From Nymphaea colorata (Eukaryota > Streptophyta > Magnoliopsida > Nymphaeales > Nymphaeaceae): a DNA stretch of 64,000 bases. Every line of letters begins with the position of its first letter. Position 1 is the first letter of the stretch. Shown one piece after another: positions 13,701-22,929 of this stretch. The stretch spans positions 22,167,934 through 22,231,933 of the forward strand of contig NC_045138.2 in assembly GCF_008831285.2 (NCBI RefSeq), in the 5' to 3' direction. The position numbers and the translations under genes were made by a program. Below the pieces are notes generated by a model, which was not told the origin of the DNA, made no database searches, and saw only the letters and a list, made by a program, of their open reading frames with translations.

Positions 13701-16700
13701 GAAGCTCAGATGCAGAACGTTGTGCTCTATCATGATATTCTGAAGATAAAAGCAGGCTTGTTTGCCACTTGCTCATCTCTTATGATTAGGGGGTCATGTT
13801 CTTTACACCAGCCAGCCATGGCCAAAATGGATACTGAGATGAAAACATGCAATGGCTGTACAATAGTGGGAAAGGATTTTCATTTGATTGGTGCCTTATT
13901 GGATAATTTCTTGAGTTATTCCAACATATTCTGGAGGAGCTTGTTTCCTTTGCAAGACCAGCATCTGCTGTATTGCGGTCCTGAAATATGCTGGAAGGTG
14001 TTGATTTAGCTGGTTCCGTATTGGGAAAGCTTGGGGGGCCCAGTCACGGAGATTGCCCACCTCTTCAGCTACTTCTCTGCTGCAAGCGGCCACATCTCTA
14101 AGGGCTATCACTTCCCTATTTAAGTTATATGTTCATTCAGAGAATAGCCTGGTTACTTCAGTCTTCAGCAGTTGAGTTTGGTGGAGTTACACTTGGAATG
14201 TGATTACATTGCTGCTTCCTGTAACGAAGGCTGAAGCAGAAGTTTAGTTTGCTGCACATGAAGCCCTGGCTCATGCTCTGGAGGCATTAACTGTTACATT
14301 TCTTCCTAGAGACGTTCACATATTAATGATGAATGGCAATCCTATAGTTGGAGAGTTAGAAAGGAGAATCATATTGGATTCTTTAGCGAACAAGTTTCTT
14401 GACTGTATCAATGAGCTTCTTGCAATAGGAATGCTAGCCCGCAGTCAGCGAGCTGTTTTGATTCACTGGAAGTGGTGCAGCCTGGATTCATTGCTACTTA
14501 TTCCCTACTGCATAGTTACTAGTGGAGATCACAAGGAGCCCTGCAGATCAAATGCAACTCTTAATTGAGTTCTTGTTGATGTCCTTGATAGCTTTGCAAA
14601 TGCAAGTGAAGGTTTTTTCCTTCCTATGCTGAGATCAATTAAATTGGTAATGGAGTTGCAATCTTCAGCTTGGGGCACACTGATCGCATGGACAGTACAG
14701 AATGCAGCACAACACTGGCGGGAAGGACTACCCTCATTTGACAGTGATTCCATATCAAACTCTCACACCTTGAGGACAAGGTGTTTTTCGAAGGACGGAG
14801 TAATGTTACAGTCTAGGGTTTGGATCAGGAATCAGGTCTGTATCGGGTCTACTGGACTGACCCAGAAGATTACTATAAATAATGGAATTGTGGGGGTCAT
14901 TAGGGTTATCGATGAAATGAGGTCTCTCCTCTGGTGAGGGGGTTGCTCTAACTGGGTTAGGGAAGTGTGTGTGAGTGAGTTTGTGGGGACTAGGTAGTTA
15001 GCAGGTGGCTGCTAACAGTCCACTACCCTGCTAGAGTCATGTCAGGATCATAGAGTGTTTGGCATTTCTATCATATGATGTCTTATGATAGGCCAAGGAA
15101 AACCCCCATCACTAGGCTCGTATTGGCCCTTATTTTGTTCTTGTTCTCATATTTGGTTTTACCTCTTGTCATTTTCACCATCTTCTTCTATTTATCCCTG
15201 TTCAGCTCTTTTTTTCCCCTTTTCCCTCCTTTTCTTTTCTTGTTCTGTCAAGGCAGGTTAGAAAGTGTATGGAGCAACCTTTCCTGCACACATAATGCAT
15301 CAGAGGTGTCCAAATGGGGCTTCCCTCTGGTTTTTGTATGTTAAATCATATTCTATGCCTCTGATGCTGATCCAGTTATGCTATAGGTTTCCATTTCAAA
15401 GTTCGAACATATATGTTTTCTGCTCATATTATCAACTCTTATAGCTAGTGCTTGTCTGGTTTTATTGGTTTATGTTTTGTTTGACTTTCTTTAGGTTATT
15501 TCAAACTTGACTGCTGTTGGAAGTCCTTTATTTGTTCTTGAATCATGGGCACGTTTCCCGAAGGAGAGGGCAAGGCTTTTCAAGCTTATAGCAGATAGCA
15601 ATGTGAGTTTTGCAGACTCCCCTTTTTCTAAAGGGGCAACTGACTTTTTATGAGCTTTGAAATTTTAAGCAGTTCTCTGCATCTCTTTGTCATGCTCTTA
15701 TGTTTGTATGGGGCTTTTTAAATATTAAAGCTAAAACTTTCTTGTGGCAAAAAAGTTTCAAGGCCTAGTGCTTAAAGAGTTTGGCAAGTTCCTGCATTTC
15801 CATATAACTGAGGACCTTTTTTTGAACATTGGACAGAGAAGTGGGGTGTTCTTCATAAGTGGGGATGTCCATTTTGGAGAGATTACACGATATGACTGTG
15901 GCACTGGATACCCTCTTTATGATGTAACCTCAAGCGGGCTTACACAATCTGTTGAGCAGGCGATCCCCCATTCACTTTCTTTGTTAGTGAGGTTTATGGC
16001 ATGGTTAATGCCTAGTACCATGAGGATTTACGGAGAAGATTGTCGCTATAGATCATGCACATATGGTATGTAACTTGCATATGATATTACAAGCTGATGT
16101 TCACACATGTAGGAGAAATATTAGATTCTATATAACTTTTTGTGTATGAAAATGCTCTTGTTAATTAGCTCTTATACTGAAATTGGACACCAAGTCAATT
16201 AATGAAGCACAAGAATCTCTCAAGAGATTTGGACAAACTTTGTCTTATTAAACGTGTCATGGTTGCTGGTACTTGCACTTTGTTAGTGAGAAATCCTTTG
16301 TTGGTATATAGGCTAGGTTCATCGGCTTATTTCCATACCTTTGGTAGGATTCACTAGACTCGTCATTTGTCCTCATTAATTCATTGGGGCGAACTTTTCC
16401 ATTGTTGATCTGAATTCATATTTTTCTTTAAACATTTATTTCATACGTGAAGTCATTTGACATTTACTGTGTGCAGCTAAACCAAACTTTGGTGCCATTG
16501 AGATAGACTGGGATGCTGCTCCTGTATCGTTAAAAATTGAGTTGAGAGATGTGAATGGAGATCCTGTTAACAATGTAAAAGTACTTTTATCAGATCTGCA
16601 TCCTGGAGGCACATACCGAACCCAACCGACAGCAGGAACCCACAAGCACCACTGTTCTCTTGAAGTTGATCTTCCTTGGCTTTCTCGGCACTGCTTTGCT

Positions 16701-17181
16701 ATTGTGTTCTATACATCTTTGTTAGGTAAACATCTTCGTGTTGATAAACCCATCTCAAATATATAAATTGAAATGCACTTGCATGTTATGAGTAACTTTT
16801 AACGATTGCCACTTTGAATATATTATTGAAGAATGCAACATATACTTTTTTTTTTGGGCTTAAAGTATGGAAATTTCATAGCAGAATAAAGCAAAAATCT
16901 GACTTTAGAAGCCGAACCAGATTTGTTTTGGCTTGGAACTGGGCTTTGAGTTATTTCTCTCTCTCTCTCCCACACATATGCATGCCCAATTGCCCACTTG
17001 TTCCTGAGCAAAGACATCTCACTAATCACCCAACCGATTATGCATTCCGTCTACTCTTTTTAATTTACTTTTTTTATCCTTGTCTTTATGTTTGGCAGGA
17101 TTGGCGTTGGCAATGGGCGTGCTCATCCATATAACAGTATCAGTCAGCAAACAAATCTTTGTGAAGCTCAAGCGAGATTAA
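1719..17181 (+). CDS. PhoD-like metallophosphatase, nine exons
   Basis: Exons read 1719-1850, 1988-2215, 2562-2683, 3710-3770, 4022-4162, 15495-15602, 15837-16065, 16477-16725 and 17099-17181. Every junction is GT-AG, the phases agree throughout, and the join gives 451 codons including TAA, the usual size of plant PhoD/alkaline phosphatase D-like proteins. Residues ~5-18 form a hydrophobic N-terminal signal. An [11 protein letters not shown] start of the catalytic fold is followed by metal-site motifs GDNIYGD (62-68), GTWDDHDYG (123-131) and ISGDVHFGE (271-279). The last exon encodes a hydrophobic helix ([12 protein letters not shown]) and a short basic tail, suggesting a membrane-anchored secretory or ER protein. 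The family hydrolyses phosphoester bonds with a metal centre; the natural plant substrate is not known to me. The odd feature is intron 5, 11,332 bases long and full of transposon DNA, although the coding sequence shows no break. The start was chosen because it gives the signal and the uninterrupted exon 1. Confidence 0.9.
6153..6369 (-). repeat. LTR-like sequence, minus orientation
   Basis: Read on the minus strand this begins TGTTAG and ends CTAACA. It holds a TATA-like CTATAAATA and follows a purine run (GAAAGGGAGAG) that fits a polypurine tract. It aligns over its whole length with the plus-strand sequence at 14804-15017, with shared blocks such as GGACTGACCCA and the terminal GTGGCT..CTAACA. 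Just before the purine tract on the minus strand the text CACCTTGAGGAC resembles the LEDK-type C-terminal tail of Ty3/gypsy polyproteins. Confidence 0.65.
6450..7917 (-). pseudogene. Decayed cDNA-like copy of a NOM1/MIF4G-MA3 protein
   Basis: On the minus strand, 7917 down to about 7180 reads as a nearly continuous protein resembling the nucleolar MIF4G protein family (NOM1/SGD1). Stretches include [14 protein letters not shown], then [20 protein letters not shown], then [22 protein letters not shown]. At least two frameshifts interrupt it, near 7530 and 7430. Further down, about 6580-6470, [14 protein letters not shown] resembles the MA3 part of the same protein; the stretch between is poorly recognisable. 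No intron is seen in the recognisable part, so it looks like a processed copy. It abuts copia sequence at 7917/7918 and an LTR-like sequence below 6370. Family members act in nucleolar ribosome biogenesis; this copy cannot encode a full protein. Confidence 0.6.
7918..11450 (+). mobile_element. Ty1/copia element A, 5'-truncated and decayed
   Basis: The sequence begins abruptly at the edge of the NOM1-like fragment, just before a copia protease motif ([12 protein letters not shown], about 7950-7990). An integrase core with [10 protein letters not shown] (near 8850), reverse transcriptase with [15 protein letters not shown] (9740-9790) and RNase H-like sequence with [19 protein letters not shown] (10790-10850) follow. 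Many stops and frameshifts separate them. A polypurine tract TTGAGGGGG lies at 11161-11169, and the likely 3' LTR starts at 11172 as TATTAAG, a probable decay of TGTTAAG. The 5' LTR, primer site and gag are absent. The end of the 3' LTR is not defined, so the right boundary is approximate. Confidence 0.85.
11161..11169 (+). other. Polypurine tract of copia element A
   Basis: TTGAGGGGG directly precedes the presumed 3' LTR, as expected for the plus-strand primer of an LTR element. Confidence 0.7.
11451..12610. other. Unassigned insert DNA between copia A and the ARM-repeat fragment
   Basis: Open frames at 11846-12211 and 12328-12603 on the plus strand, of 121 and 91 codons, match nothing I recognise. 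The second is charged and could be a gag-like or host-derived leader of the element carrying the ARM-repeat fragment, but there is no motif to support this. Confidence 0.4.
12611..14756 (+). pseudogene. Decayed cDNA-like copy of a large ARM-repeat protein
   Basis: From about 12650 the plus strand reads as a long protein broken only by point stops and frameshifts. Recognisable parts are [20 protein letters not shown], then [11 protein letters not shown] and [19 protein letters not shown]. After frameshifts come [20 protein letters not shown] (near 13170-13230), [20 protein letters not shown] (13440-13500) and [19 protein letters not shown] (about 13660-13710). This resembles a plant-conserved large ARM-repeat superfamily protein of unknown role. 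No introns are visible over about 1.3 kb, which suggests a reverse-transcribed copy. The fragment ends against a gypsy-type C-terminal tail and an LTR, which suggests carriage inside a retrotransposon. It is not functional as a protein. Confidence 0.6.
14769..14803 (+). other. Gypsy-type polyprotein tail and polypurine tract
   Basis: One frame reads [15 protein letters not shown] and runs into a stop inside the LTR; LEDKV-FEG is typical of the C-terminus of many plant Ty3/gypsy polyproteins. The purine-rich GAAGGACGGAG just before the LTR fits a polypurine tract. The ARM-repeat fragment is fused directly upstream. Confidence 0.6.
14804..15017 (+). repeat. LTR-like sequence, plus orientation
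   Basis: The sequence starts TGTTACAG, ends GCTAACA, has a CTATAAATA box about 70 bases in, and is 214 bases long. It aligns along its length with the minus-strand copy at 6153-6369 (217 bases). The two therefore point outward from the composite in opposite orientations. Confidence 0.65.
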
Positions 17182-17905
17182 CTTATGCCATTCCCTTAAT
17201 GAATGCGCACAGCAGTTATTCATTCTGAACCAGTGGACCTGCATTGATGATTGTTAGCATGGTAAAGATCTGTGTAACACTGAATATTAAGCTGACGGAG
17301 CCTGTCTTTTTTGGCTTTTAACATTTTCGTTTTTGATAGCCAATTTTTTGTGGTCATTAAAGCTGAGGTTAATTTCTTAGCAGCAGATCTGGAGAAGTTG
17401 CATGCCTCCCAATTTATTGTGTATACCTAAGACATTTCCTTGCTCTGCAACTGAGTATCCACTATCCCATTATTATTTTACTCTGGTCCATTTCTATTGG
17501 TACAAAATGTGATTTCAACTTTAACGGACACAAAAAATTGGTGCAACGGTCGGGGCTGAGGCTGGTAGGATGTTAGTTTTCGTTTTGAATCCTCGTGATA
17601 TCAATCCTTTGTGCGGTAAAAAGAGGGCCATTGACGTGCAAGTTGAAGTATAGCAGGGGTAGCACCCCATGATATTGAAAATAGGCCCTGTACCCTAAAG
17701 AGATAAGGGGTTGGCTGAAGGCATCGGCCTTTTGCTATATATTCTGTCAAATATTCTTGGTTTCAAAAGAGTTCAATCGAGAACATCTGACACAATATAA
17801 TTGTAATTAAAACATTTTGTTTTTTTTTTGTGACAAATATAAACAACAAATATTTTGTTGTAACAACATAAAAGCAACAAATTATTCTTGTGACAAAATA
17901 AAACG
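17182..17905. other. 3' flank of the PhoD-like gene
   Basis: The 3' untranslated region must lie here. No further gene is seen. The last ~150 bases are AT-rich with repeated ACAAA/AACAAC words, and copia element B begins at 17906. Confidence 0.5.
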
Positions 17906-18145
17906 TGTTGAAGCATGTAGAGATGGGTCTTGGGATCGGGTCTGGGTCTAGACCCGATCCAGCTTGTAGCTTGGGCCTTACTTAAAGACTTGTAACCCTA
18001 ATTTCTGGGTGAATGAAGTTTTAAGAGAGAGAGAGAGAGTCTGGAGCCTAGTGGGCGCCAAAACTCCTCACCCGTGGTTTTTCTCCCTCTCGTTGAGGGT
18101 TTTTCACATTACATCCGTGTTCTTCTCGCTTTTACTGTTTCTACA
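17906..18145 (+). repeat. 5' LTR of copia B
   Basis: Starts TGTTGAAGCATG and ends TTTCTACA. It aligns with 21933-22173 with scattered substitutions and short indels. A purine run (AGAGAGAGAGAG) lies in the middle. Confidence 0.92.
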
Positions 18146-18157
18146 TGGTATCATAGC
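18146..18157 (+). other. Primer-binding site of copia B
   Basis: TGGTATCATAGC directly after the 5' LTR matches the plant initiator methionine tRNA 3'-end complement (TGGTATCAGAGC) except for one base. Confidence 0.85.
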
Positions 18158-18690
18158 TGTGACTAGTTTGTGGAAATTTTTGCCGGCCGTGAAGTCTTGG
18201 CCTTGACCTTTCCATCGCTCGCTGCTCTTATTCCGCCACCGTCATTGCCACCACTGCTGCTGCCGCCGCCGATTCCAACTGCTCTTGCTGCTGGTTTCTG
18301 GTTGCAGCTCAGCATCGTTGGCCAGCTCACGCCCGTTGTGCTCCATCGCTAGTGTAGCTCAGCTCCACCTTCTCTGCCGTCGCCCTAAGTCCCCGTCGCT
18401 CAGCATCTGTCAGCGCCTAGCATCGTCCATCGCTCAGCGCTCACCGTCGCCCGCCATTTTGTGCTCCGTTGCTGTTGCACGAGGCCTCCCTTGCTGTTTG
18501 CCGTCGTCTAGTGTGTGCCGGTTGCCGTTGTTGCCTTCCTGCTCGTGAAGCCCATAGAGATCTGTCGCACTGATCTGTTAGCTCCCTGCGTCACCACCTA
18601 TCATCGTCCCGTCTGCTGTTTGTTGTTCCTTTTTTGTGCCTGTTTCATGGTTAGGCCTTTTTTGCTTTGGTGAATCGGACGTGGTGGCCG
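18158..18690 (+). other. GC-rich leader of copia B
   Basis: This stretch sits where the leader and gag should be but codes for no recognisable gag. It is rich in GCC/CTC words, and its open frames are low-complexity Pro/Ser/Leu sequence. The gag-protease region is probably deleted near its right edge. Confidence 0.5.
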
Positions 18691-18699
18691 ATTCTTATA

Positions 18700-21600
18700 T
18701 GGGGGAGTGGAACGAGTGTCTCTTGCCGATGGTTCCTCTATTTCTGTGGCTGGAAAATGGAGTCTCTCACTTTTGAACAAGTTCTTAGTCCACAATGCTC
18801 TACATGTTCATCATCTTCCCTTGAACCTCTTGTCGGTTAGCAAGATTACAAAAGAGTTGAATTGTGAACTTATTTTTTCTGCTGATCGCTGTGTTTTGTA
18901 GGACTTGGTGGCATGGAAGATGATTGAGATTGGTTTGTTTTTTGAAGGGCTATATCGTTTACCTATGCATGCGCTACTACCTTCATGACAGCCGCCAGCA
19001 AAACAACGAAGAGTAGGGAGGACTCCCTTCAATCGATTCTACGTTGGCATGAGCACCTTAGACACCTTCTTTTTGGAATTCTAAGACAGTTATTTCCTGA
19101 TCTCTGTTCTAGGTTAGATATGACTATGGTGTTTGTGATGTCTGTCACCTGGCCAAACATGTTAGGGCTTCATACCCTGTGTCTATCTATCATTCTAACG
19201 AGGTGTTTGCCATGATTCACTCTGATGTGTGGGGGCCTTCGAGAATTCCTTCTTGTCATGGTTTTCAATATTGTATCATCTTTATAGATGATTATTCTCG
19301 TAACACCATTGTTTATTTGCTGAAAGACCGTAGTGAAGTTCCTACTGTCATATAGACTTTCATTGCTTATGTAGAAACTCAATATAGAGCATTTGTTAAG
19401 ATCTTTCGGTCTGACAATGCTAGTGAGTACACATGTCAGTCTGTTGATAGCTTCTTTCGAAAAAAGAGAATTGTTCATGAGACTTCTTGTAGTTATACTC
19501 CTCCTCAAAATGAAGTTGTTGAATGAAAGAATCGCCAGTTACTGAATATGACTCGGGCATTTCTTTTTCAACGTCATGTTCTAAGAAAATATTGGGGGGA
19601 TGCTGTGTTGATCAGTGCGTATCTAATTAACCGTATGCCTAGTCATGTGTTGAATGAGCAGACGCCTCACTCTATGTTACCGGGGAGTCGTGAACCTTTG
19701 TCTCTTTCACTTATAGTTTTTGGATGTGTTTGTTTTATTGACAATCACAATCATAATATTAAAAAGCTTGATCCTAAGTCGGTTAAGGGCCTTTTTCTAA
19801 GTTATTCCCCCACTCAAAAAGGATATAAGTGTCGAGACTCTTCCACAGGTCGTGCATATGTCATCAAAGATGTCACATTCCTGGAACATGCTTCATATTT
19901 TAGTGAGAATTCTCTTTAGGGGGAGAGGTCTACAACGAGAGAAGAGTATTCTCCCAATCAAGAGATTCAGTTTACATATTTTTTTGAATATAAGAAAGAA
20001 GAGATTGATGTTACTAACCCTCTAGAGCACAATGAGGATGATAGATGTTCAACTGTGGATAAGGAGGGACATGACCGTTTGTTTGGGCAGGTTTACTCTA
20101 GGCGAAAGTCGTCTGCCACATGACCCACTGATGAAGCTGACGAAGCGATGCCCTCTGGTGACAAAAATCCTACTCCAAATCCTAATGCTACTCCTTCCCT
20201 GGATGACCCAAGTCGTGCCCAAGAGATGTCAGTTGAAGGTACTCAAGTAGAGGCTAAAAGTGAATATTTACCCATTGCTCTTAGAAAGGGTGTCAGGTCA
20301 TGTACTCAACACCCTATTGGTAATTTTATATCTTATTTTAGACTGAGCAAGGATTACACGTGTTTTGTATCTTCTTTTTCTTTGATTGTGATTTCTAGGA
20401 CTGTTGTTGAAGCTCAAGGTAATTCCAAGTGGGCTGATGCGATGCAAGAAGAAATGGAAGCACTGAGAAGAAACATGACATGAGAAGTTGTAAAGATTCA
20501 TGAGGCAGCTCACTTGGTTGGATCCAAGTGGGTCTACACCATCAAATACAAACCAGATGGAAGTTTTGAAAGATACAAAGCTCGTCTTGTGGTCAAAGGG
20601 TTTAGTCAGAAATATGAGATTGATTACTTGGAGACATTTGCTCCAGTTGCGAAAATGAAGACAGTTAGAGTTGTTATTTCCCTAGCTATGATGAAGGAGT
20701 AAAGGATGTACCAACTGGATGTTAAAAATGCATTTCTCAATGACGATCTCGAAGAAGAGGTGTATATGCGTATGTCCCCAGGATATGAAGAACCAGAAAA
20801 ATGCTGTCAACTAAAAAAGACTTTATATAGCCTCAAGCAATCGCCCAGAGCATAGTTTAAACGACTCAGACGAGTAATGCAACATTATGGCTACAATCAA
20901 GGGAATGAAGACCACACTCTCTTTGTGAAGAAGAAAGAAGAGAAAGTCACTTTGTTACTTGTTTATCTGGATGACATGACTGTTGCAGGTGATGATGAGG
21001 ATGAAATCACAAAGCTAAAAGTGTTACTGGCTGCCGAATTTGATCTCAAGGATCTTGGTAAACTGAGGTACTTTCTTGGTATTGAGATTGCTAGGTCTAG
21101 TACCGGCTTTGTGTTAAATCAATGGAAATACACACTAGATCTATTGGAGGAGACCAGTAAGCTGGGGTGTAGATAAGCTTCTACTCCTCTTGATACTGGG
21201 CACAAGTTGAGCCTTAGAGATGAGAAGTTCCTCTGTGAAGAAGCCAAAGGAAGATATCAACGTCTTGTTGGGAAGTTGATTTATCTTACCCTCACTCGAC
21301 CAGATATCACTTTTGCTGTAAATGTACTGAGTCAATTCATGCATGCCCCGACTAATGTACACTTGAAGGCTGTGGACAAAATATTGTGCTATTTGAATAG
21401 GAATCCTGACAAGGGGTTCTTATATGTGAAGCAAGAGCCTGTTGAGATCGAAGGGTATTCCGATGCTAACTGAGCAAGTTGTGCTGATACTAAAAGGTCT
21501 ACCTCATGGTATTGTGTTTACTTGGGAGGGAACCTTGTTATCTGGAGAAACAAGAGGCAAGATGTGTGTTTTCGATTTAGTGCAGAAGCTGAGTATAGAG

Positions 21601-21938
21601 CTATTGCTATGGGAGTGTCAGAGTTACTATAGCTGAAAATATTGCTAGCTGATATCGGAATAGAGATTGGAAGACCTATGAAGATGTACTGTGACAACAA
21701 GTCTGCAATCAACCTAGCCAATACTCCTATACTACATGACAAAACAAAGCATGTTGAGATTGATCGCCACTTTATCCGTGAGAGGATTGATGCTAAAGAG
21801 TTAATCTTACCTTACATGAAGTCTGAAGACCAAACCGCTGATGTTCTGACTAAAGCTCTATCTTCAACTTCTTTTGAGATAAATGTATCTAAGTTGGACA
21901 TGTTTGATATGTATTCCCAACTTGAGGGGGAGTGTTGA
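18700..21938 (+). pseudogene. Broken polyprotein of copia B
   Basis: Order seen: the region after protease (LPLNLLSVSKITKELNCEL, 18816-18872), integrase core with HSDVWGP (19218-19240) and FIDDYSRN (19281-19305), integrase C-terminal part with YLINRMPSHVLN (19620-19660), reverse transcriptase with GSKWVYTIKYKPDGSFERYK (20519-20578) and LLVYLDD (20957-20980), and RNase H with YCDNKSAINLANTP (about 21688-21730). At least six in-frame stops or frameshifts interrupt it. Gag and the protease DSG/DTG motif are missing. In living elements these domains drive reverse transcription and integration; this copy cannot do so alone. Confidence 0.9.
21921..21932 (+). other. Polypurine tract of copia B
   Basis: CTTGAGGGGGAG lies directly before the 3' LTR. 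Confidence 0.85.
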
Positions 21939-22173
21939 AGCATGTAAAAATGGGTCTTGGGACCGGGTATGGGTCCAGACCCGATCCAGCTTATAGCCCT
22001 TGTTGGTCCTCACTTAAAGACTTGCAACCCTAATTTTTGGGTGAATGAAGTTTTAAGAGAGAGAAAGTCTGGTGGTTAGTGGGCACCATACCTCCTCACC
22101 CGTGGTTTTTGTCCCTCTCGTTGAGGATTTTTCATGTTACATCCGTGTTCTTCTCGCTTTTACTGTTTCTACA
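21933..22173 (+). repeat. 3' LTR of copia B
   Basis: Starts TGTTGAAGCATG and ends TTTCTACA, matching the 5' LTR at 17906-18145. Confidence 0.92.
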
Positions 22174-22393
22174 AAATCAATAACTAGTTTTATAACAGTA
22201 AATATTATATATATATATATATATATATTGAAATCATTTGGTTACTAGATGATACAAATCCTGTAAGAAAACACAAAAAACCATCCCTAAATGTCTCTAC
22301 CATAAACAATTGTTATTGTTTTCCTTGCAAGGGGGTTTTTAGTGATGGTTCAGCAAATTTTACCAATTTTCTGTCTCTCTTTCTCTCACACAC

Positions 22394-22432
<39 letters not shown>

Positions 22433-22639
22433 TTGTGGATTTTTTCATCCAAATTTTGGACGAAGCAATCCTTTGGCCTTTCATAGCACACTGTCCAATG
22501 CAATTGCATCAAGCGGTGTGTTACGTTTGACCTAATGCATTAGGTTGTCCATGATTAGACAGAGCTCAAGATGTTTGGAAGATTTCAGCTCTTGTATTTA
22601 TCTTAAACAAATATTACTTGCTATTACTGGCAATAATAT
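22174..22639. other. Gene-free DNA with two (TA)n microsatellites
   Basis: Alternating TA runs lie at about 22207-22229 and 22397-22429, and a short (CA)n run precedes the second. I see no gene. Confidence 0.7.
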
Positions 22640-22748
22640 TGCTTAGGATATGTCTTGCATCAACTCATTCTTAAGATCATAAGGTCATATTACAAAAAAA
22701 AAAGAAAGAACACTTTAAAAATCAAAATCAAAGGCTTTAGTTTTTATC
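22640..22748 (+). repeat. Left arm of an inverted repeat around a LINE fragment
   Basis: The reverse complement aligns with 25320-25420. Shared words include ATCTTAAGAATGAGTTGATG and, on the inner side, a block reading AAAATCAAAG..TTTTTATC. The arms differ by small indels, and the match does not extend beyond them. Confidence 0.75.
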
Positions 22749-22929
22749 CAGCCATCCGCTCCTTCCACCAGTGGGCAGGAGTGACCCACCAGCCCACCAA
22801 CAGAAGGAGAGCCCGATGGCTGGAAGGTGGCAGCCCTTCCTTCTCAAATCATGAAAGGGGAGAAATGAAGATGCACCGGAAAGAGATATAGAGAGACAAA
22901 GGGCAAGAGGGAGAGACGAGAGCCGATAA

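Larger units (their letters stand above)
4163..15494 (+). other. Giant intron 5 of the PhoD-like gene
   Basis: The intron runs from the GTATGT donor after exon 5 to the TTAG acceptor before exon 6. The sequences at 4163-6152 and 15018-15494 look like native T-rich intron. The middle ~8.9 kb (6153-15017) is a composite of LTRs, a copia element and two host-gene fragments. The other seven introns are 137 to about 1,026 bases, so nearly all of the excess comes from insertion. Confidence 0.8.
17906..22173 (+). mobile_element. Ty1/copia element B with both LTRs, gag deleted
   Basis: Two ~240-base LTRs (TG...CA) flank an internal region with an initiator-Met-tRNA type primer site and a polypurine tract. 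The internal region has GAG-pre-integrase, integrase, reverse transcriptase and RNase H parts but no recognisable gag zinc knuckle or protease, so it is a deleted, non-autonomous copy. The five bases on each side (AAACG left, AAATC right) match at only three positions, so the target duplication has decayed or the ends have been altered. Confidence 0.9.
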
